NCBI RefSeq assembly: GCF_022170785.1
Contig: NZ_CP081870.1
Coordinates: 794,001 to 858,000 of the forward strand
DNA length: 64,000 nt
DNA from: Rossellomorea marisflavi
GTDB taxonomy: Bacteria; Bacillota; Bacilli; Bacillales; Bacillaceae_B
Direction: 5' to 3'
The translations under genes and the position numbers were made by a program. The notes below the pieces were generated by a model. It ran no database searches. It worked only from the letters and a program-made list of their open reading frames with translations, and was not told where the DNA came from. This document shows positions 8,357 to 17,166 of this stretch, piece after piece (position 1 is the first letter of the stretch; each line of letters starts with the position of its first letter).

Positions 8357-8822
8357 ACTGGATCTGGACACGCCCCTTGGAATCCTCGAGATCATCGGGA
8401 CTGCGGAGGCGGTGTCTTCGATCTTATTTGTGGATAGGGAGGAGAGGGTGCATGTGCGTGAGGACGATACGCCTGACGTGATCATCGACTGCCATGATCA
8501 GCTCGTCGAGTACTTCAACGGCACCCGCCGGACGTTCTCATTCCCAGTCCATGTGAAGGGGACCGATTTCCAGAAGCGCGTCTGGAAGGGACTGCTCGAC
8601 CTGGCGTACGGCGAAACCGGTTCGTATAAGGACCTCGCCATCTCGATCGGCAATGAAAAAGCAATCCGTGCCGTCGGTAGTGCCAACGGGAAGAACAAGC
8701 TGAGCATCGTCATCCCGTGCCATCGGATCATCGGGTCAAACGGGACGATGACGGGGTATGCGGGAGGAGTGTGGAGGAAAGAGTGGCTGCTGGGACATGA
8801 GAGAAATCATGAAAACAGCTGA
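8310..8822 (+). CDS. adaB: AdaB/Ogt-like O6-methylguanine-DNA methyltransferase
   Basis: 170 residues. The catalytic IPCHRIIG motif places the acceptor Cys at 137; the preceding YGETGSYKDLA and KAIRAVGSANGKNKLSIV segments are the DNA-binding HTH and Asn hinge of the family. A shortened amino-terminal domain is present. It repairs O6-methylguanine by suicide transfer. It is the last gene of the adaA-alkA-adaB operon. A CAGCTGAA/TTCAGCTG stem at 8816-8844 follows the stop but lacks a T run. Confidence 0.94.
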   Translation: MLRFISGDHCTEKEYKLDLDTPLGILEIIGTAEAVSSILFVDREERVHVREDDTPDVIIDCHDQLVEYFNGTRRTFSFPVHVKGTDFQKRVWKGLLDLAYGETGSYKDLAISIGNEKAIRAVGSANGKNKLSIVIPCHRIIGSNGTMTGYAGGVWRKEWLLGHERNHENS

Positions 8823-8849
8823 AAACCGTTCGGGTCTTCAGCTGCTTGG

Positions 8850-9176
8850 CTATGTACAAGGCTTATGGTACAAGGATCGGTAGGTCGTTCTTAAAAGCGT
8901 AAACACACAAATACAAAGAATGATGGTTTGCCAGACATCAACACGATCCTGATCATATTGATTCGCAATGACCATCAAGAAGAGGATGATGATGGAATAG
9001 ACGATATACACGCTTTTCTTAATTCGTCCCTTTTGCAGCAGGATCACGACTTCCGATAGGGCAAAAAGGCATGCCATCATCCGTGTGTAGAAAAAGGGAT
9101 CGTAATAGAAGAGACTGATGGCAAAGCCAAGTGCGGCAACCGCATTGAGGATGATGGACCAACCGGTGTCTGTCAT
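8850..9176 (-). CDS. Small membrane protein
   Basis: 108 residues, ATG 9176 behind an AAAGGAG site. About four hydrophobic stretches, including SIILNAVAALGFAISLFYYD and VYIVYSIIILFLMVIANQ, with a basic loop between. Convergent with the alkylation repair operon. No family was recognised. Confidence 0.7.
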   Translation of the reverse strand: MTDTGWSIILNAVAALGFAISLFYYDPFFYTRMMACLFALSEVVILLQKGRIKKSVYIVYSIIILFLMVIANQYDQDRVDVWQTIILCICVFTLLRTTYRSLYHKPCT

Positions 9177-9320
9177 GAGCTTCGCACTCCTTTCTTGTGA
9201 TGTGTCCCCATCTTATCATAGATCGGTACCTTATTTTAGAAGATTTTTTATCTTTACCTTTGAAACATACCATCATAAGTTCTATGTGCAACCGCTCTTC
9301 ACCGAACGCTTACATAACGA

Positions 9321-9352
9321 AACAGAACTCCCTATGCGTAGGAAGTTCTGTT
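9321..9352 (-). terminator. Terminator hairpin
   Basis: AACAGAACTCCCTA and TAGGAAGTTCTGTT pair with one mismatch around a four-base loop, four bases after the DUF3923 gene on the minus strand. Confidence 0.65.
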
Positions 9353-9355
9353 TTC

Positions 9356-9592
9356 TTATATCACCGTCTTTTTCCGTTGCATCACCACATTCACCACTAG
9401 CCACACCCCTTGAATGATGGCCGGGAAAAGGAAAGCAGCCGCCAGGATCAGAAACGCCACCAGCTTCGCTTCCGGGGTCTGCACAATCCCCGCCCCGTCC
9501 ACACCCCTCAGCCAGATGAACGCCGAAACCACACCGAACAGAATCACCCAGAACAGATTGGTCATCCACCAGAACATCCACATTCTCTTCAT
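9356..9592 (-). CDS. DUF3923-family membrane protein
   Basis: 78 residues with two membrane segments. The pattern FWWMTNLFWVILFGVVSA, then RGVDGAGIVQTPEAKLVAF, is typical of DUF3923 small membrane proteins. The GGAGTGG site supports ATG 9592 over an upstream alternative frame. No biochemical role is known. It is monocistronic. Confidence 0.8.
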   Translation of the reverse strand: MKRMWMFWWMTNLFWVILFGVVSAFIWLRGVDGAGIVQTPEAKLVAFLILAAAFLFPAIIQGVWLVVNVVMQRKKTVI

Positions 9593-9812
9593 GTTTCCAC
9601 TCCATTTCCTATCTCATTTCTTTCTCTTATTCTACCGTGATCCTGGCTTCCTTTTGATGGACCACGGCTTTATTTTCGAGTAAGCCTTAAGACGTAGTGT
9701 GGGGAATGGTTGTATGGAGAAAGGCGGATACTAACTGAGCACTCCATTCCAATCATGTGAACATGGATCTAGACAAAAATTATACTAAAATAAGGAACCC
9801 TAATATTTCCAC

Positions 9813-9851
9813 AAACATTCATTTGTCAATAGTCCTCATGAATGAATGTTT
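9813..9851. promoter_or_regulatory. 11-bp inverted repeat, operator candidate
   Basis: AAACATTCATT (9813-9823) and AATGAATGTTT (9841-9851) are perfect arms separated by 17 bases, ending 15 bases before the -35 of the permease promoter. Placement suits an activator or repressor site for the permease. The rest of 9593-9812 shows no gene. Confidence 0.5.
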
Positions 9852-9866
9852 CTCCTGAAAACACAA

Positions 9867-9895
9867 TTGTTTTCACATAGGAAACATATTATAAT
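9867..9895 (+). promoter_or_regulatory. SigA-type promoter of the permease
   Basis: TTGTTT (9867-9872), a 17-base spacer and a perfect TATAAT (9890-9895), 64 bases before the permease start. Confidence 0.7.
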
Positions 9896-9959
9896 GAAAA
9901 ACAATTAAGCTTCACGTTCTACCACATCAGAGCGAATAATCGTAAAAGAGGGGAACAGC

Positions 9960-11339
9960 ATGGCTAACAAAGAATTGCATCGAGGCCTGGAAGCACGTCA
10001 CATTCAGATGATTGCTCTAGGCGGTACGATTGGCGTCGGATTATTTATGGGATCGGCAAGCACGATCCAGTGGACGGGTCCGTCTGTCCTGCTGGCGTAT
10101 GCGATTGCCGGGATTTTCATCTTCTTCATCATGCGTGCCATGGGGGAAATGCTGTATGTCGAGCCGAGCACCGGTTCATTCGCAACCTTCGGGCACAAAT
10201 ATATCCATCCACTTGCCGGGTACATGACGGCGTGGAGCAACTGGTTCCAGTGGGTCATCGTCGGGATGGCCGAAATTGTCGCAGTAGGGGCGTACATGCA
10301 GTACTGGTTCCCTGATCTGCCGGCATGGATACCGGGGATCATCGCCATGGTCATCCTGGGCGCAGCGAATCTGATTTCCGTGAAATCCTTCGGGGAGTTT
10401 GAATTTTGGTTTGCACTTATAAAAATTATCACCATCGTCCTGATGATTTTCGCGGGGATCGGGCTGATCTTCTTCGGACTCGGTAATGGGGGAGACGCCA
10501 TCGGGCTCTCGAACCTGTGGGCGAACGGCGGCTTCTTTGCCGGCGGATGGTCTGGCTTCTTCTTCGCCCTCTCCCTTGTGGTGGCGGCCTACCAAGGGGT
10601 GGAATTGATCGGGATCACGGCCGGTGAGGCACGCGATCCGAAAAACACGCTCACGAAAGCGATCCAGAGCATCATCTGGCGGATCCTGATCTTCTATATC
10701 GGGGCGATCTTCGTCATCGTCACTGTGTATCCGTGGAATGAGTTGAACTCGATCGGAAGCCCGTTCGTCGCGACATTTGCCAAAGTCGGAATCACAGCAG
10801 CGGCCGGTGTCATCAACTTCGTCGTCATCACCGCGGCCATGTCCGGCTGCAACAGCGGGATCTACAGCGCAGGGCGCATGCTCTACACCCTCGGGGTGAA
10901 TGGACAAGCACCGAAATCCTTCACGAAGCTGTCCCGTAATGGGGTACCGCTCCTCGGGACGATCGGCGTCATGATCGGACTCGGCATCGGCGTCATCCTG
11001 AGCTACATCGCACCGGAGAACCTGTTCGTGTACGTATACAGTTCAAGCGTCCTCCCGGGAATGGTCCCGTGGTTCGTCATCCTGATCAGTCAGATCCGGT
11101 TCCGGAAGATAAAGGGTGCCGAACTCGACGATCATCCATTCAAAATGCCGTTCGCACCGGTCACGAACTATCTGACCCTTGCCTTCCTGGTCGCAGTCCT
11201 CGTCGGCATGTGGTTCAATGACGATACGCGCATGTCGCTCATCGTGGGGATCGTGTTTCTCGCGCTGGTGACCATCAGTTACTTTGCGTTCGGGATCGGG
11301 AAGAAGGTTCCGTTGGAGGAAAAAGAATTGAAACAATAG
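9960..11339 (+). CDS. Amino acid permease (APC superfamily, AAT type)
   Basis: 459 residues with about 12 membrane segments. The opening [20 protein letters not shown] contains the AAT signature that forms the substrate cavity, and [35 protein letters not shown] and [17 protein letters not shown] are conserved family blocks. It is a proton-coupled importer of one or a few amino acids. Specificity cannot be read; proline, alanine or aromatic-type permeases are equally possible. It is monocistronic, with its own promoter, an upstream inverted repeat and a terminator. Confidence 0.9.
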   Translation: MANKELHRGLEARHIQMIALGGTIGVGLFMGSASTIQWTGPSVLLAYAIAGIFIFFIMRAMGEMLYVEPSTGSFATFGHKYIHPLAGYMTAWSNWFQWVIVGMAEIVAVGAYMQYWFPDLPAWIPGIIAMVILGAANLISVKSFGEFEFWFALIKIITIVLMIFAGIGLIFFGLGNGGDAIGLSNLWANGGFFAGGWSGFFFALSLVVAAYQGVELIGITAGEARDPKNTLTKAIQSIIWRILIFYIGAIFVIVTVYPWNELNSIGSPFVATFAKVGITAAAGVINFVVITAAMSGCNSGIYSAGRMLYTLGVNGQAPKSFTKLSRNGVPLLGTIGVMIGLGIGVILSYIAPENLFVYVYSSSVLPGMVPWFVILISQIRFRKIKGAELDDHPFKMPFAPVTNYLTLAFLVAVLVGMWFNDDTRMSLIVGIVFLALVTISYFAFGIGKKVPLEEKELKQ

Positions 11340-11350
11340 AAAAAGATTGA

Positions 11351-11383
11351 AGAGGCATCCTCCAAGAGGGTGCCTCTCTTTTT
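11351..11383 (+). terminator. Rho-independent terminator
   Basis: AGAGGCATCCT pairs with AGGGTGCCTCT (one G-T pair) and is followed by CTTTTT, ending the permease transcript. Confidence 0.8.
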
Positions 11384-11391
11384 AGAAGAGC

Positions 11392-11937
11392 TTATCTCGA
11401 AATATGTAAAATCTCATACACGGTCAGGTGCTCTGACGTCGCAACATCCGGTTTCTCTTCATAAAAACGAAAATGACTGTAGCCCCATTTATCCGGATTA
11501 TAAACCAGTACATTTCCCAAGCATTCTTTGGATCCTTCCACGTTGACGGCCTCAAGAAGGGAGTGGTCCGCTAATGACGAGTTCTCGGCAATACGTCCAG
11601 CGTACTCTACAACGTACTGACTTTTGGAAAAGTTCGGGTCTAGGTAAAGGGTCAACGGGACACCGATCTGAATCTGCTGCCAGCCGAAAGAGTCCAGGAT
11701 ATTGTCGTAAAAACCATGGAATAGGAAGGTATTCATTCCTTCGTGGTTGTTCCACATATAGAATGGTGCGTAAGAATTATAGGTTTGACCGTTCTTCCCT
11801 GCCTCTGTGATTAAATAGGCTTTGAAGTCGAGTCCGTTGAAACCATCCGTCTTCCCCCCGTTCTCTTGGACCCTGTTTCTTATTATCCCCATATCATAAT
11901 CCTTCGGCAGGATGACTTTGTATTGCATGCCAATCAT
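11392..11937 (-). CDS. DUF4865-family protein
   Basis: 181 residues. The start ATG 11937 (MIGMQYKVILPKDYDMGIIR) is spaced eight bases from AAAGAGAG; an upstream GTG and ATG are too close to it. The opening, the segment GFNGLDFKAYLITEAG and the YAPFYMWNNHEGMNTFLFHG segment match DUF4865 proteins, usually coded next to a LysR regulator, as here. The fold resembles ferredoxin-like or ABM-type monooxygenases, but the reaction is unknown. Confidence 0.82.
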   Translation of the reverse strand: MIGMQYKVILPKDYDMGIIRNRVQENGGKTDGFNGLDFKAYLITEAGKNGQTYNSYAPFYMWNNHEGMNTFLFHGFYDNILDSFGWQQIQIGVPLTLYLDPNFSKSQYVVEYAGRIAENSSLADHSLLEAVNVEGSKECLGNVLVYNPDKWGYSHFRFYEEKPDVATSEHLTVYEILHISR

Positions 11938-12056
11938 GTTCATCACTCTCTTTCAATGGTATAGATTCATGATAATCCTGAAGAGATTAGGTGTAAAATA
12001 GGTATAGATGATGCCGGTCATCATGAAATCTGATAGCAGGAAAAGAGCTGAACGAT

Positions 12057-12848
12057 ATGGAAATCAATGACCTTATCATATTCAAAACAGTCGTGACAGA
12101 AGGGTCGATCAGTAAGGCCGCAAACATCTTGGGGTATGTGCAACCTCATCTTACAGAACGGATCAAGCGATTGGAACAAGAACTGGACACACCGTTACTC
12201 CATCGATCGAATAAGGGCGTCACCACCCTTCCATCAGGAGATGTACTCGTCGACTATGCCAACAGGATCTTAAACCTGGTGGACGAAGCGAAACATGAAA
12301 TCAAGAGGACCCACGCCCTTCCTTACCGGATCGCCACATCGCCATCGATTCTGTCCAACTATGTCAGCAAACGGATAAGCGGGACGTTCATGAAGTACGA
12401 ATTGACGATCGAGAACAGCAGCCAGCTGCATTCTTTATTAAGGAATCAAAAGGTGGACATGGTCATCACATATGGAACGTATGCCGATTCAGATTTCCAA
12501 CAAGTGGGGAGCCATACGATTTCAATGGGATTACAGAAAGCGAAGGGTAAGACGGTCATGGATTTTTCGAAAGAATATTTCTTTGTCAGTCAGGACCGAC
12601 AGTGTCCCTTCAGGAAGCGTACGATCGACTTTATGGAAGAGAATCATATCCACAAGGAGCAACTTCAACCGTTGGATTCTTTCTCACTGATTCAGGAATT
12701 CATCTCAGAGGAAAAAGGCATCGCGTTTCTGCCCATAAAGGATGATCAACTAGAAAGAGTGGAAGATGTAGAGGTAGAAAGCTTGTCTGTTCACTTTTAC
12801 ACGATGCGTGAATTGGGGAGGGAGATCCCTGCTGACCTGATGTCTTAA
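12057..12848 (+). CDS. LysR-family transcriptional regulator
   Basis: 263 residues, somewhat short for the family (about 290-300). The HTH is at residues 3-60 (FKTVVTEGSISKAANILGYV, then LTERIKRLEQELDTPLLHRS). The rest is a type 2 periplasmic-binding-like effector domain. It is divergent from the DUF4865 gene with 119 bases between the starts, the standard arrangement for a LysR protein and its target. The inducer is unknown. Confidence 0.9.
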   Translation: MEINDLIIFKTVVTEGSISKAANILGYVQPHLTERIKRLEQELDTPLLHRSNKGVTTLPSGDVLVDYANRILNLVDEAKHEIKRTHALPYRIATSPSILSNYVSKRISGTFMKYELTIENSSQLHSLLRNQKVDMVITYGTYADSDFQQVGSHTISMGLQKAKGKTVMDFSKEYFFVSQDRQCPFRKRTIDFMEENHIHKEQLQPLDSFSLIQEFISEEKGIAFLPIKDDQLERVEDVEVESLSVHFYTMRELGREIPADLMS

Positions 12849-12932
12849 AGGTTTCCCTCTTCATCGTTTTGTGCCTACACACGATATAATAGGTGATAAC
12901 AGATTGATAGACATATAAAAGGAGACGATCAC

Positions 12933-13748
12933 ATGCCTTATTGTAAAGTCCGCAAAGCAGACATCTATTATGAAGAAATAGGAGAAGGTACCCCCATCAT
13001 CATGATCCACGGCTATTCACCCGATCATCGGTTGATGAAAGGGTGCATGGAGCCGGTATTTGAGGGAAAGAACGGCTGGAGGCGGATCTATCTTGACCTT
13101 CCAGGAATGGGCAAGACGAGGAACTATGATGAGATTGCTTGTTCCGATGATATGTTGGAAGCGGTCCAGGACTTCATTCAGACCGTGATTCCTGATCAGA
13201 AGTATGTCATTGCTGGCGAATCGTACGGTGGTTATTTGACCAACGGCCTGATCCATAAGGATGAACATAACATCCTTGGTGCAGCATTCATCTGTCCAGT
13301 GATCAAGCCCCATCATCAGGATCGGAACGTGCCGGAGCACGAGGTTTTGAAAATCAATGAGAATTTCATCAGCACACTGAGCCAGAATGAACTTGAAGAC
13401 TTCAGGAGCAACAATGTGGTGCTGAATAAGTCGACGTGGGAGAGATACAACAGCGAGATCATAGGTGGAATTAAGATGGCGGATCATGCCTTTTTGGATA
13501 TGGTCCAGGAGAATTATGGTTTTTCATTTGAGATTGGTCAGTCGGTCTTTGCCAAGCCAAGCTTGTTCCTCCTCGGGAAACAAGACGCGACGGTGGGGTA
13601 TCGGGATGCACTTGCATTAGAAGACAAGTATCCACGTGGTACATTTGCCGTAGTGGACCAGGCAGGGCATAACTTGCAGATTGAGCATCCGGGGATTTTT
13701 AATACTTTAGTGGAAGAATGGTTGGAGCGGATTGGAGAAACCACTTGA
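12933..13748 (+). CDS. Alpha/beta hydrolase
   Basis: 271 residues behind an AAGGAGA site. The oxyanion HGYSPDHRLM region, the nucleophile elbow GESYGGYLTNG (Ser about residue 95), an acid residue in LLGKQDATVGY and the terminal VDQAGHNLQIEHP His complete a catalytic triad. No signal peptide, so cytoplasmic. The substrate is unknown; it follows the LysR gene by 84 bases and could be expressed separately. Confidence 0.9.
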   Translation: MPYCKVRKADIYYEEIGEGTPIIMIHGYSPDHRLMKGCMEPVFEGKNGWRRIYLDLPGMGKTRNYDEIACSDDMLEAVQDFIQTVIPDQKYVIAGESYGGYLTNGLIHKDEHNILGAAFICPVIKPHHQDRNVPEHEVLKINENFISTLSQNELEDFRSNNVVLNKSTWERYNSEIIGGIKMADHAFLDMVQENYGFSFEIGQSVFAKPSLFLLGKQDATVGYRDALALEDKYPRGTFAVVDQAGHNLQIEHPGIFNTLVEEWLERIGETT

Positions 13749-13758
13749 AATGAGGTGA

Positions 13759-13792
13759 AAAACCAGACTTCGTGATATGAGGTTCTGGTTTT
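13759..13792 (+). terminator. Rho-independent terminator
   Basis: AAAACCAGA pairs with TCTGGTTTT across a 16-base loop, followed by ATTTTAA, just after the hydrolase. Confidence 0.65.
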
Positions 13793-14073
13793 ATTTTAAG
13801 ATACCTAGTGTGGATAACAAATAAGTGTGAGGTGTCTCCACAAGGAATAGGGCTTTCTTGGTATGTATAAACTAGGTATATATTAGGGAGCATCCTTTCA
13901 TATTCAATAGATTATTTCGTCTCGGAGTATATACAAATTCACACATAAAACCTAACTTTGAAATTGGGAAATGAATATGATTTTTACTAACAGTTCTAAT
14001 GAATTGAAAAGTTTTCGCCTTGTTAAGTTATAATTTTTACTGAATTAAACCAATTTAGCCTCCAAAATTAAAA
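13793..14073. other. AT-rich intergenic region, no gene seen
   Basis: About 280 bases with stops in all frames, no convincing start with a ribosome binding site and no repeat that I could recognise. It separates two convergent transcription units. Confidence 0.5.
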
Positions 14074-14096
14074 GTACCTCGCAGGGAGCGAGGTAC
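14074..14096 (-). terminator. Terminator of the MMPL gene
   Basis: GTACCTCGC and GCGAGGTAC form a perfect 9-bp stem around AGGGA; on the minus strand it is followed by TTTTAATTTT. It lies about 100 bases past the transporter stop. Confidence 0.8.
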
Positions 14097-14191
14097 AACA
14101 GGCTGACTGATTAATGATTATTGAATGGTAAGATTTCTAAAATTTTTTTGTAGGATCCAAAAACATATTCTCCTACTTTAAATTTAGGAAC

Positions 14192-16375
14192 CTATTCATT
14201 ATCAACTTTATGCCTAATAATTGCTTCCCCTTCCACATCAATATTTGGAAGGATTTTATCCAACCACTTTGGTAGATACCATGCTGCGTTCCCCATGAGG
14301 CTCATCACTGCTGGTACGATGGTCATTCTGACAATGAATGCATCAAATAGAACCCCGAAAGTGAGGGCAAAGCCCATGGATTTAATAATGGGATCTGGTG
14401 CAAACATGAAGCCTAAGAATACGGCCATCATTATGAGTCCTGCGGCTGTTACTACACCTCCGCTATCCTTCATACCAACAAGGATGGCATTTTTTGCATT
14501 ACCAGAGTGTGTATATTCTTCTCGCATTCGGCTCACAAGGAATACTTCATAGTCCATGGCGAGTCCGAATAATATTCCTATGACGATGACAGGCAGAAAG
14601 GCCAGTACGGGACCCGATGAATGGAATCCGAAGAATCCTGCCATATGGCCATCCTGGATGACGAAAACAACAAATCCTAATGTGGCACCCAGGGATAATA
14701 AAAAGCCAAGCACTGCTTTTAAAGGAACCAATAGTGAACGGAATACCATAACAAGAAGTAGGAATGCAAATCCGACAATTAGAGTAGCGAATAATGGAAG
14801 CGCATCATTCAGCTTTTCAGAGATATCGATATTAACGGCTGTAGTGCCTGTCACCATGAGTTTTAGGTGATTCTTATCTTCAATTCTATTGGATAATTTC
14901 CTGATGTCGTGGACAAGTTCTTTGGTCTCCACATCATTCGGTCCTGTTTTCGGTGTCATTGAAATCATATAAATGTTGGGATTGGTACTAGGTATCGGTG
15001 GATTTACACTCTGAACTTGTGGTAATTGACGTAGTTTATCCAATACTTCCTCAAGTTCAGCCTCTGAATTTTCTGGGGTATCCAACTCAGCGGCAATCAC
15101 AAGGTTGGCATGAACTCCTTCACCGAACCCGTCACTTAATAAGTCATACGCAATTCGTTCTGTGCTATCAGGAGATTTTGTTCCGTTATCAGGTAATCCC
15201 AATTCCATTTGGAAAAAAGGGATAGTAATGACGGATAAAAGCACTATTCCACATAGGGCGACTGGAAGCGGACGATTTGTGATGAAACGTCCCCACTTGT
15301 TTGGCTGTTTACTTTCTTCTTTATAATTGGTTCGCATGATCTTGGCAAGAAGGGGGTTCTGTCTATCCGGACCAGCATGGTGTTTCATTACTCCAAGGAT
15401 GGCCGGAACAAGAACAATAGCAACCAGAATGGCGATGAAGACACATAGGGAAGCTGAAACACCCATCATCGTTAAAAACGGAATTCTTGCAACGGCTAAT
15501 CCAAGAAGAGCGATGATGACAGTAATTCCTGCGAATACGACTGCACTTCCTGCCGTTCCTGTTGCTATGGCAATGGCTTCTTCCGTAGGGTGACCCTTTT
15601 TTAGTTCCTGCCTAAATCGAGAAAAAATGAATAGGGCATAATCAATTCCTACTGCTAGCCCAAGCATGGCAGAAAGAGATAGAGAGAACGAGGTAATATC
15701 CGCAACATTTGTCCCGATCATGATCGCCATCAGTCCAATTCCGAGGCCGATGATGGCTGTGAGAATTGGCATTCCCGCAATTAGGAAGGACGTGAAGGTC
15801 AAAGCTAGCACCAAGAAAGCAGCAATGATTCCTATGGCTTCAGTAATTCCACCGATTTCTATTTCTGAGAATGCTACATCACCAGCGATTCCTGCGGTTA
15901 TACCTGATTTTTCAATCTTTTTGATTTGATTCTCGACTTTTTCCTTAGACGCTTCCGTTACCTTTTCTGAAGGAACCTTGTATGTGATGACAGCATAGCC
16001 AATTTTTTTATCCTGACTAATGGTTCCGAGATCTGAAGGGGTGGCCGTGGATTCAACAGCTTTGTCCTTTTGGATGTCCTTTAGTGTCTTCTGAATAATC
16101 TGGTTTACATCACTTGATTCTAGCGTTTTATTTTTGGGTGCCTTCATTACAAGTTGGACTTGACCACCTGTTTGTTCAGAATCAGGGAAGGCTTTCTCAA
16201 TGATTTTACCGGCTTCCGATGACTGTGTACCAGGTATTTCCATATTATCCTCGAATGAAGGGCCGATACTTAAGGCTAGTATCGCTGCTACAATCAGGAT
16301 ACCGAGCGATCCCCCAATCACTTTCTTCTTGTTGCTAACAGCCCAATGGCCTAGTTTATATAGGTACTTTGCCAA
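14192..16375 (-). CDS. ydfJ: YdfJ-like MMPL/RND-family exporter
   Basis: 727 residues from TTG 16375, preferred because AAAGGTGG lies nine bases upstream and the length then matches YdfJ; an ATG at 16450 would add 25 untypical residues. Two halves, each with one membrane helix, an outside domain of about 150 residues and five helices (for example GMPILTAIIGLGIGLMAIMI and LPVIVIGILFGLAMDYEVFL). The Asp in AVGIDYALFIFSRFRQELKK and in GLAMDYEVFLVSRMREEY are the proton-relay residues of MMPL proteins. Likely proton-driven lipid or drug efflux. It lies downstream of ydfH-ydfI, separated by a terminator. Confidence 0.9.
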   Translation of the reverse strand: MAKYLYKLGHWAVSNKKKVIGGSLGILIVAAILALSIGPSFEDNMEIPGTQSSEAGKIIEKAFPDSEQTGGQVQLVMKAPKNKTLESSDVNQIIQKTLKDIQKDKAVESTATPSDLGTISQDKKIGYAVITYKVPSEKVTEASKEKVENQIKKIEKSGITAGIAGDVAFSEIEIGGITEAIGIIAAFLVLALTFTSFLIAGMPILTAIIGLGIGLMAIMIGTNVADITSFSLSLSAMLGLAVGIDYALFIFSRFRQELKKGHPTEEAIAIATGTAGSAVVFAGITVIIALLGLAVARIPFLTMMGVSASLCVFIAILVAIVLVPAILGVMKHHAGPDRQNPLLAKIMRTNYKEESKQPNKWGRFITNRPLPVALCGIVLLSVITIPFFQMELGLPDNGTKSPDSTERIAYDLLSDGFGEGVHANLVIAAELDTPENSEAELEEVLDKLRQLPQVQSVNPPIPSTNPNIYMISMTPKTGPNDVETKELVHDIRKLSNRIEDKNHLKLMVTGTTAVNIDISEKLNDALPLFATLIVGFAFLLLVMVFRSLLVPLKAVLGFLLSLGATLGFVVFVIQDGHMAGFFGFHSSGPVLAFLPVIVIGILFGLAMDYEVFLVSRMREEYTHSGNAKNAILVGMKDSGGVVTAAGLIMMAVFLGFMFAPDPIIKSMGFALTFGVLFDAFIVRMTIVPAVMSLMGNAAWYLPKWLDKILPNIDVEGEAIIRHKVDNE

Positions 16376-16395
16376 TGTATGTAACCACCTTTCAT

Positions 16396-16429
16396 GTTCA
16401 TGTGCATTACTTGTAAATTGCACAAGAAC
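16396..16429. promoter_or_regulatory. Inverted repeat upstream of the MMPL gene
   Basis: GTTCATGTGCA (16396-16406) and TGCACAAGAAC (16419-16429) are 11-bp arms with one mismatch and a 12-base spacer. They lie between the regulator terminator and the TTG start of the exporter, in the region that must contain its promoter. This is a candidate regulator site or RNA hairpin. Confidence 0.4.
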
Positions 16430-16458
16430 AAGTGTAATGAAAGTCGGCAAAAAAAAAA

Positions 16459-16489
16459 TCGTACATCGGGGCAGGTATCCGATGTACGA
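16459..16489 (-). terminator. Strong terminator after ydfI
   Basis: TCGTACATCGG and CCGATGTACGA form a perfect 11-bp stem around nine bases; on the minus strand ten T follow. It separates the two-component genes from the exporter gene, which must therefore have its own promoter or rely on readthrough. Confidence 0.9.
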
Positions 16490-16503
16490 AAGGGCAGTCA
16501 GTA

Positions 16504-17139
16504 TCAGAAGTGTATGATCTCCAGCTCAATTCCGACAGCGACGGCTTCTGTTCTGGAATTGACTCCAAGCTTATTATAGATGTTCGTAAGATGGGCTTTC
16601 ACCGTTCGTTCAGCAATACCCATATGCATGGCGATATCCTTATTACGATTTCCTTTAGCTGCAGCTTGGAGAATGCTTTTTTCTTTGTCTGTCAAGATTG
16701 TTTTTGACTGTTGAGAGGGTGGCTGCTTAGTAGAAAACAATTTTTTCATGAGGGTGGCGCTAATGATGGTTTCTCCTCTTATAGCAGTGTCGATCGTACG
16801 GAATAAATCTTCTCGATTAGTATCCTTTAGCAGATAGCCTTTTGCCCCCAATTCAATACCCTGCATCATCAAGTCATCTTCGTTATACGTCGTCAGGATG
16901 ATGATTGGAATGGAAATCTTTCTGCGATTTAGCTCCTTGATAGTCTCCAATCCACTTAAGATTGGCATATTTAAATCCATCAGAATTACATCGGGTTTCC
17001 GCTCTTCTATTAATTGAAGTGCGACTTCACCATTCTCTGCTTCACCTGCTATACGGAAGGAGTCATTCGTTTCTAGTATTAGCTTCAGTCCTTCTCTGAC
17101 AACAAAGTGGTCGTCTACGATTAGTACATCGTGCACCAT
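16504..17139 (-). CDS. ydfI: YdfI-like NarL/FixJ response regulator
   Basis: 211 residues, ATG 17139 with AAGGAGA. Receiver domain with acidic pocket Asp9-Asp10, phospho-acceptor Asp55 in VILMDLNMP, Thr in IIILTTYNE and Lys in GYLLKD. A LuxR-type HTH covers about 145-205 (LTDKEKSILQAAAKGNRNKD, then AERTVKAHLTNIYNKLGV). It acts with the kinase encoded 27 bases upstream and should activate the MMPL gene, as YdfHI does for ydfJ in B. subtilis. Confidence 0.92.
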   Translation of the reverse strand: MVHDVLIVDDHFVVREGLKLILETNDSFRIAGEAENGEVALQLIEERKPDVILMDLNMPILSGLETIKELNRRKISIPIIILTTYNEDDLMMQGIELGAKGYLLKDTNREDLFRTIDTAIRGETIISATLMKKLFSTKQPPSQQSKTILTDKEKSILQAAAKGNRNKDIAMHMGIAERTVKAHLTNIYNKLGVNSRTEAVAVGIELEIIHF

Positions 17140-17166
17140 AAGTATGCTCTCCTTTTATTAGTTGCT

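Noticed and set aside
10176..10907. 243-codon Asp/His/Arg-rich frame opposite the permease
   Set aside because: Composition is the antisense image of membrane helices; no start signal.
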